The position numbers were made by a program, and so were the translations under genes. A stretch of 7,978 bases of DNA from DASVSL01 sp036388095 (GTDB lineage: Bacteria; Patescibacteriota; Saccharimonadia; Saccharimonadales; Saccharimonadaceae), in NCBI GenBank assembly GCA_036388095.1, contig DASVSL010000024.1, forward strand, positions 1 through 7,978, read 5' to 3'. The notes beneath the pieces were generated by a model that ran no database searches, had not been told where the DNA came from, and saw nothing but the letters and a program-made list of their open reading frames with translations. Positions 1 to 3,422 of the stretch are shown here, piece by piece. Position 1 is the stretch's first letter; every line of letters begins with the position of its first letter.

Positions 1-174
1 CGGCGTATTACGTCCCTGGGCGCAGTCTGCACCGCTGTTGATGTCGAGTGAGCCCGGGTCGGTACTACATGTGTCACCAGCCATAGCGACAGGTGCAGCG
101 ACGAAGCTGAAGCCGAGCACCAGCATCGGAACCAGCAGTAGGCCTTGACCGATTTTGTTAATAAGTGACTTCAT
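1..174 (-). CDS. Pilin-like secreted protein, N-terminal part only (VirB2/TrbC-type, truncated by window edge)
   Basis: Fifty-eight codons are visible from an ATG at 172-174; the gene continues off the left edge. The start is preceded by AAAGGAG about 8 bases upstream (minus strand), a strong ribosome binding site. The protein opens with a charged tip, MKSLINK, a hydrophobic stretch and an AxA-type cleavage site (VAMA, about residue 32), so it should be exported. The mature start, GDTCSTDPG followed by GADCAQG, carries two cysteines. A short secreted N-terminus with an I-x-x-G-A-x-x-A-x-G-like motif resembles TrbC/VirB2-type pilins of Saccharibacteria, and four related pilin-like genes lie just upstream on the same strand. 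The two-helix region that would prove this lies outside the window, so the pilin call rests on context and the N-terminus. A gap of 72 bases from the previous gene holds a candidate promoter, so it may be transcribed separately. Confidence 0.6.
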   Translation of the reverse strand, partial: MKSLINKIGQGLLLVPMLVLGFSFVAAPVAMAGDTCSTDPGSLDINSGADCAQGRNTP

Positions 175-212
175 TTCCTATCTCCTTTGTTGTTGTCCGT
201 ACGTATGTGACT

Positions 213-242
213 GTTATACCAGAAACCCTTATGCTTTCACAA
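213..242 (-). promoter_or_regulatory. Candidate promoter for the leftmost pilin-like gene
   Basis: On the minus strand there is TTGTGA (237-242), an 18-base spacer, then TATAAC (213-218), preceded by TG one base upstream, as in extended -10 promoters. The expected transcript would start near 206 and leave a leader of about 30 bases containing the AAAGGAG site of the gene starting at 174. The -35 box matches only four of six consensus bases. The alternative is simple read-through from the upstream pilin genes. Confidence 0.45.
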
Positions 243-246
243 GAGG

Positions 247-630
247 CTAAATGGCGTCCAGCACGAAGCTAACGATGGCGAATGAGGCAATGGCCAAAAT
301 CAATCCAACGACCGCGTAGAGTATCGTACTCTTAGCGCTTGATACTTGACTAGAATCACCATTACTGGTCGTGTAGCGAATACCACCAATGATGATCATG
401 ACAACCGCGACGGCGCCGATCACGAACAGCAAGATATTGACAACCCGCTCGATAAAGCCACTCAGGTCAACTGAGCTTCCGTTGTTAATTTCTCTTACGC
501 CCTGTTGCGCCTCGGTCTTGTTTGACGCGTAGGCGGTATCGCCCGTCAGCATCATACTCACCCCAACGAACACCACCAGCAGGAGTAGGGGAGTTACCAC
601 TGTCAGGGTTGTACGAATAAGTTGCTTCAC
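247..630 (-). CDS. TrbC/VirB2-like pilin, 127 aa
   Basis: This is a small exported membrane protein of the VirB2/TrbC type, the class that forms the T4SS pilus. Residues 1-35 form a signal peptide ending near TAYA. A short outside segment without cysteine follows. Two hydrophobic helices, about 63-83 and 101-125, are joined by the loop GGIRYTTSNGDSSQ. The start is GTG at 628-630, chosen because AAGGAG lies 6 bases upstream (637-642). It is fourth in a minus-strand run; only 14 bases separate it from the preceding gene, and its ribosome binding site sits right beside that gene's stop, suggesting co-transcription. Its two-helix part matches the neighbour at 645-1025 at 39 of 58 aligned positions, counted by eye, so the two look like tandem duplicates. 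The family call is secure at the level of 'TrbC/VirB2-like two-helix pilin'; which substrate or fibre it serves is not visible. Confidence 0.82.
   Translation of the reverse strand: MKQLIRTTLTVVTPLLLLVVFVGVSMMLTGDTAYASNKTEAQQGVREINNGSSVDLSGFIERVVNILLFVIGAVAVVMIIIGGIRYTTSNGDSSQVSSAKSTILYAVVGLILAIASFAIVSFVLDAI
368..399. repeat. Copy 1 of a diverged direct repeat within paralogous pilin genes
   Basis: This segment matches positions 766-797 over 32 bases with two mismatches, both at third codon positions. It encodes the conserved M-I-I-I-G-G-I-R-Y-T-T part of two neighbouring pilin genes. It reflects gene duplication with purifying selection or recent gene conversion, not an independent element. 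Confidence 0.7.
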
Positions 631-644
631 TTTGATCTCCTTGT

Positions 645-1025
645 TTATATTCTTGTCAGCACGAAATTAACGATCGCATACGACATAATCGAAATAGCCA
701 ACCCGACAACAGCATAAATAATTGTGTCGCGCGCGCTTTTGGTCTGGCTACTGTCACCGGCCGATGTCGTGTAGCGGATACCACCGATGATGATCATCAG
801 CACCGAGATGATACCGATCAGATAAATAAGTAAGTTCACAACTCGTTCGACGATCGTACTGATCGTATTGCCGTTCGTCCCCGCACACACACGGCTGTCG
901 GCGTTACATTGCTTCAGTACGTCCACCGGTGCAGCACTGACGGTTGCGCCAAATGGCAGCAGGGCCAGACTAAGTGCAACGACGGTCATAACGATGTGGC
1001 GGCTGATACTCTGAAAACGCTTCAT
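645..1025 (-). CDS. TrbC/VirB2-like pilin, 126 aa
   Basis: This is an exported two-helix pilin-like protein. Residues 1-31 are a signal peptide (MKRFQSISRH, hydrophobic core, cleavage near TVSA). The short mature N-terminus has two cysteines, at about 40 and 47, which could form a small disulfide loop. The helices, about 62-83 and 100-124, are joined by GGIRYTTSAGDSSQ. The start is ATG at 1023-1025, with AGGAG in the 8-base gap to the upstream gene; the site overlaps that gene's stop codon, so translation is probably coupled. It is the closest paralogue of the gene at 247-630, sharing the ERVVN motif before helix 1 and most of the loop and helix 2. It differs by having the cysteine pair. Known VirB2 proteins have the same length range and two-helix plan; the role as pilin is inferred from this plan and the T4SS context. 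Confidence 0.82.
   Translation of the reverse strand: MKRFQSISRHIVMTVVALSLALLPFGATVSAAPVDVLKQCNADSRVCAGTNGNTISTIVERVVNLLIYLIGIISVLMIIIGGIRYTTSAGDSSQTKSARDTIIYAVVGLAISIMSYAIVNFVLTRI
766..797. repeat. Copy 2 of a diverged direct repeat within paralogous pilin genes
   Basis: This is the partner of positions 368-399, with 30 of 32 bases identical by eye. It lies at the same place in the paralogous pilin gene (end of helix 1 and the polar loop). Confidence 0.7.
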
Positions 1026-1033
1026 ACCTGCTC

Positions 1034-1324
1034 CTAAAATACCCTAAAAGTGACGAATTGCACGATCGTAAAGGCAAAGATTACGACGACGAGGCCAACC
1101 AAAGCATAAACGATCATGTCTTTAGCCTTTTGCAATTCACCCGGATTACCCTCAGACGTCGTGTACTTCAGGCCACCGAGAATAATGAAGATGATGGCCG
1201 TCATGCCAGCAACCGCCAGAACGCCGTTGAACAGACTTGTGAACTGAGCGTCGTTGAGTTCGGCAGTAGGTATATTAACGAGGTCACTTTTCGTCACCCC
1301 GGCGACGATATTCAGCCATTTCAT
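1034..1324 (-). CDS. Short TrbC/VirB2-like pilin without a classical signal peptide, 96 aa
   Basis: The protein has the two-helix pilin plan, with helices at about 30-51 and 70-94 joined by GGLKYTTSEGNPGE. Unlike its neighbours it has no cleavable signal sequence: the first 29 residues are a short amphipathic segment (MKWLNIVAGVTKSDL...) leading straight into helix 1. It has no cysteine. The ATG at 1322-1324 overlaps the TGA of the upstream pilin gene in an ATGA arrangement, with GAGG about 9 bases upstream inside that gene, so the two are likely translated as a coupled pair. The loop SEGxP is shared with the upstream gene (SEGEP), placing these two in one subgroup and the two downstream genes (GDSSQ loop) in another. 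It could be inserted in the membrane without processing, as a minor or accessory subunit; this is inference. Confidence 0.8.
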   Translation of the reverse strand: MKWLNIVAGVTKSDLVNIPTAELNDAQFTSLFNGVLAVAGMTAIIFIILGGLKYTTSEGNPGELQKAKDMIVYALVGLVVVIFAFTIVQFVTFRVF

Positions 1325-1734
1325 TGGAGTATCCTCGCCTGAATATAATCAACGATAGCTATCGACGACAGCGCTACGCCAAGACCGATAAGGGCATAGA
1401 TGATTGCCATTTTTGCTTCGGATATTTTGGCAGGTTCACCCTCACTTTTGATGTACTTGAAACCACCCCAGACGACGAAGCCAGCCGCCACATACAGAAC
1501 AACCTTGATCAGGACTTCGATCAGGTTGAGTGCAACGACCCAGAAATCATCGAGCTTACGGATCTGAGGATCTTTACAGGTGCCCGGTAGACCGTCAGCC
1601 CAGACGGGGAATGTAAAGACACTACGCGTGCAAGCAGCATCGGCGGTAGGGGTGAACGGGGCTGCCGCCGTGAACCCGATCATAGCCACCAGCCCGAGCA
1701 CAACAAGCTGTAATTTGTTTTTGATCTGTTGCAT
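1321..1734 (-). CDS. TrbC/VirB2-like pilin, first gene of the pilin operon (137 aa; 144 aa if ATG at 1755 is used)
   Basis: This is an exported two-helix pilin-like protein. From the ATG at 1732-1734 it begins MQQIKNKLQL, followed by a hydrophobic core and a cleavage site near ADA. The mature N-terminus (CTRSVFTFPVWADG) has two cysteines about 18 residues apart. The helices lie at about 65-91 and 109-133 of this shorter form, with a GGFKYIKSEGEPAK loop. A second in-frame ATG at 1753-1755 adds MIIRRSI. Neither start has a strong ribosome binding site; the shorter form is preferred because a TTGACG-17-GATTAT promoter would place the transcript start near 1741, inside the longer form. If the promoter further upstream is the real one, the longer form remains possible. 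The TGA stop overlaps the next ATG. Confidence 0.8.
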   Translation of the reverse strand: MQQIKNKLQLVVLGLVAMIGFTAAAPFTPTADAACTRSVFTFPVWADGLPGTCKDPQIRKLDDFWVVALNLIEVLIKVVLYVAAGFVVWGGFKYIKSEGEPAKISEAKMAIIYALIGLGVALSSIAIVDYIQARILQ

Positions 1735-1747
1735 GATACTTCGTCTT

Positions 1748-1776
1748 ATAATCATAAACTAATCCCGTTTCGTCAA
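1748..1776 (-). promoter_or_regulatory. Candidate promoter P1 of the pilin operon
   Basis: The minus strand reads TTGACG (1771-1776), 17 bases, then GATTAT (1748-1753). The -35 matches five of six consensus bases and the spacer is ideal. It would give a very short leader before the ATG at 1734 and would exclude the ATG at 1755. A competing candidate lies at 1809-1837. Confidence 0.4.
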
Positions 1777-1808
1777 GTATGGACCCATGGAACCGTACGA
1801 GAATGAAT

Positions 1809-1837
1809 ATCGTAAAATACTATTGCTTTTTTGTTAA
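1809..1837 (-). promoter_or_regulatory. Candidate promoter P2 of the pilin operon
   Basis: The minus strand reads TTAACA (1832-1837), a 17-base spacer, then TACGAT (1809-1814). The -35 matches five of six bases and the -10 four of six. It would start near 1802 and give a leader of about 50-70 bases, compatible with either ATG of the first pilin gene. It overlaps the plus-strand promoter at 1823-1851, so the two would compete. Confidence 0.3.
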
Positions 1838-1851
1838 TTTTAGTGTATTAT
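1823..1851 (+). promoter_or_regulatory. Candidate promoter of the lone plus-strand membrane protein gene
   Basis: The plus strand reads TTGCTT (1823-1828), 17 bases, then TATTAT (1846-1851), within a very A/T-rich stretch. Transcription would begin near 1858 and leave a leader of only about 17 bases before the ATG at 1875. That leader contains no convincing Shine-Dalgarno sequence. Confidence 0.5.
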
Positions 1852-1874
1852 GAAATTATAAGATAACCTCGTTT

Positions 1875-2711
1875 ATGAACACAGAATTTACCCCACAAAA
1901 AGAAACGCTTGATAGCGAAACTCCGAACGAACGAAGCACGCGAACGCGTCGTCGCGTCGCGATGGGCTTGGTCGCTGCCACGGCCGCCAGTGTGGTTGGT
2001 GCTGGGGTATATGTATCCAGAATAACCCAGCCGAGCGGGCAAGAGTCGAGTCATTCGGCCGCACCCAACAGACAGGCCACCTCCGAAGCATCAAACCCGA
2101 CCGACCTAGAGCAGTTGAACACGGTTCCGAGCCAAGAGCTCGTGCAGCACGTCATCAACACACCCCTATACGTCGAGAGTGACACGCCGACGCCCGACGA
2201 CGCCCGAGATGCCGCCATCACGGCCAGTAAATATGCCAACGTGTTTTTCAATAGCGGTGAACTGGAAGCACCGGACGATCCGCTTTCAACTCTCAGTGAA
2301 CCGTCATTCACCGAAGGGGCGGCGATCGTACAAAACATATACGGTCCCGACGACGTCCGCACCGGCGAAGGGGTCGACCTCGACCTATACTGGAACCAAC
2401 GGGTGTCACTGGCGAAAGCATTCGTGAAGAATCCAGCCATGACAGCAACCTACCGGATTGAACCGAATGCTGGCGAGGTAGTGGTGACGCATGACCAAAA
2501 CGGTCGGCCAAGCTGGGTCGTCCCGGTTACCATCAACCAGGAAACCGTTGGTAACAAGCTTGTTGATGACGGCGGCAACGTCGATGAGGCCGTCGATAGC
2601 CGCGGCACGGTAACAATGCAGACGTATGAGACCGATCAAGGCGCAGCCTGGTATCTAGCTACCGAGGCTATTCAGCCGATCGACGATAGCATCGACGCTC
2701 CGTTATCCTGA
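1875..2711 (+). CDS. Unrecognised single-pass membrane protein with large extracytoplasmic domain, 278 aa
   Basis: I do not recognise this protein from its sequence. Visible features: a polar, basic cytoplasmic N-terminus of about 28 residues ending in TRTRRR, one membrane helix at about 29-49 (VAMGLVAATAASVVGAG), then a Ser/Thr/Pro-rich linker to about residue 80. An acidic outside domain follows, apparently helical to about 180 and strand-rich after that (ATYRIEPNAGEVVV, WVVPVTIN, RGTVTMQTYE, AAWYLATEAIQP). It has no cysteine. One membrane anchor plus an alpha-then-beta outside domain is the plan of VirB8/TcpC T4SS assembly proteins with an NTF2-like fold, so that role is a reasonable hypothesis in this locus but is not shown by any motif. 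It stands alone between minus-strand genes, with its own promoter and no clear ribosome binding site, and its stop lies 5 bases from the convergent gene's stop. Confidence 0.75.
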   Translation: MNTEFTPQKETLDSETPNERSTRTRRRVAMGLVAATAASVVGAGVYVSRITQPSGQESSHSAAPNRQATSEASNPTDLEQLNTVPSQELVQHVINTPLYVESDTPTPDDARDAAITASKYANVFFNSGELEAPDDPLSTLSEPSFTEGAAIVQNIYGPDDVRTGEGVDLDLYWNQRVSLAKAFVKNPAMTATYRIEPNAGEVVVTHDQNGRPSWVVPVTINQETVGNKLVDDGGNVDEAVDSRGTVTMQTYETDQGAAWYLATEAIQPIDDSIDAPLS

Positions 2712-2716
2712 GCGAC

Positions 2717-3301
2717 CTAGAGAAGGCCGCCTGGTACTAAGTAGTCGACTAATGCATACATAAAGAAGAACAGTAGTAACCCGACGATGGCGTTGACAAT
2801 GACATTGATGCCTTCTTTGGCTTTACTGGAGTTGCCGTTACTGCCGGCAATCAGCATACCGCCCCAAATAATGCCACCGACAACCGCCAACCCGACACCA
2901 AGCGCAAAGAAATTAAGCACCTGAAGCACGACGCTCGTCAGTGGATCACCACCGTTGTTGTCGCATTTGATCAGGTTGGTACTGATTTCGCTGCATTCGT
3001 CCGTGTTGTTACGCGCGGTCCCTGCGCCAGAAGCTTCGCACTTAATAACATTCGATTTGACCCCACGATCACTCGAGGTGACAATTTGACACTTACCTTT
3101 TTTTGATTCATCACAGTTACTAGCCCGATAGCCGGCTGGTGGAGTTTCGGCAAACATTTTGTTGCCGTATTTTTCGTAACATTCTTGCTCCGTCAACGCC
3201 GAGGCACTAGGGGCCGTCACGATTGCAAACATCGACACCAACACTGTTGGCAGTGCCGCGAACAATATAAGTCTTTGTTTTATCGTCATTTCCCACATCA
3301 T
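2717..3301 (-). CDS. Cysteine-rich TrbC/VirB2-like pilin-type membrane protein, 194 aa
   Basis: This is the sixth and largest pilin-like protein. Chosen start is the ATG at 3299-3301 because AAAGG lies 6 bases upstream and a perfect TATAAT sits at 3339-3344. Upstream starts at 3358 (ATG) and 3382 (TTG) would fall on or before that promoter. The signal peptide runs from MMWEMTIKQRL to a cleavage near SASA (about residue 35). The mature outside part, to about residue 120, has six cysteines (about 41, 63, 71, 88, 103, 113), enough for three disulfides. Two hydrophobic helices follow (about 123-150 and 164-186) with the loop GSNGNSSKAKEG, equivalent to the S-x-G-x-x-S loop of the smaller pilins. 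It is transcribed alone, divergently from the VirB6-like operon. The two-helix end supports the pilin-like family; the long cysteine-rich ectodomain suggests a specialised tip, minor or adhesive subunit, which is inference. Confidence 0.75.
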   Translation of the reverse strand: MMWEMTIKQRLILFAALPTVLVSMFAIVTAPSASALTEQECYEKYGNKMFAETPPAGYRASNCDESKKGKCQIVTSSDRGVKSNVIKCEASGAGTARNNTDECSEISTNLIKCDNNGGDPLTSVVLQVLNFFALGVGLAVVGGIIWGGMLIAGSNGNSSKAKEGINVIVNAIVGLLLFFFMYALVDYLVPGGLL

Positions 3302-3338
3302 AAGCCACCTTTTGATAGCAGTAAAGAATTTCAGGCAA

Positions 3339-3344
3339 ATTATA
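3339..3344 (-). promoter_or_regulatory. -10 box of the cysteine-rich pilin gene promoter
   Basis: There is a perfect TATAAT on the minus strand. The -35 region (about 3362-3367) is poor, with only GACA-like matches nearby, suggesting need for an activator or a weak promoter. The predicted transcript start near 3332 gives a leader of about 30 bases that contains the AAAGGTGG ribosome binding site of the ATG at 3301, which supports that start. A second minus-strand TATAAT lies at 3372-3377. Confidence 0.55.
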
Positions 3345-3362
3345 CCTAGTACACTCATTGCA

Positions 3363-3382
3363 TTGTCTTTGATTATAGACAA
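3363..3382. promoter_or_regulatory. Inverted repeat between divergent promoters, possible operator
   Basis: TTGTCT (3363-3368) and AGACAA (3377-3382) are perfect inverted copies separated by 8 bases. The 20-bp dyad covers the expected -35 regions of both divergent promoters (TATAAT at 3339-3344 on minus, TATAGT at 3390-3395 on plus). This geometry fits binding by a dimeric regulator that could control the pilin-like gene and the VirB6 operon together. The element is short enough to arise by chance. Confidence 0.4.
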
Positions 3383-3389
3383 GATGGAG

Positions 3390-3395
3390 TATAGT
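3390..3395 (+). promoter_or_regulatory. -10 box of the VirB6-PrgI-TraC operon promoter
   Basis: TATAGT on the plus strand matches the -10 consensus at five of six positions. No good -35 is seen at the normal distance; TTGATT at 3369-3374 is 15 bases away, which is short. Transcription would begin near 3402, followed by TAGGTGAG as ribosome binding site (about 3406-3413) before the ATG at 3423. Confidence 0.45.
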
Positions 3396-3422
3396 AAAGC
3401 TTACATAGGTGAGACATAAAAG

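Noticed and set aside
1813..1842. TAAAAT / ATTTTA inverted repeat in the 1756-1874 intergenic region
   Set aside because: It is a six-base A/T-only match with an 18-base spacer in a very A/T-rich stretch; such matches are expected by chance.
1935..2010. Possible twin-arginine (Tat) signal in the 278-aa protein (TRRRVAMG)
   Set aside because: The consensus S-R-R-x-F-L-K is not met and no cleavage site follows; the basic cluster is better explained as the positive-inside flank of a single membrane anchor.
1321..2711. Alternative genetic code with TGA as glycine, as in some CPR lineages
   Set aside because: TGA ends the genes at 1321 and 2711 at sensible places, one inside an ATGA coupling, and the long frames contain no in-frame TGA, so standard decoding fits.
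2712..2730. Stem-loop GCGACC-N7-GGCCGC between convergent genes as a terminator
   Set aside because: The stem has an internal mismatch and no T-run follows on either strand, so it does not look like an intrinsic terminator.
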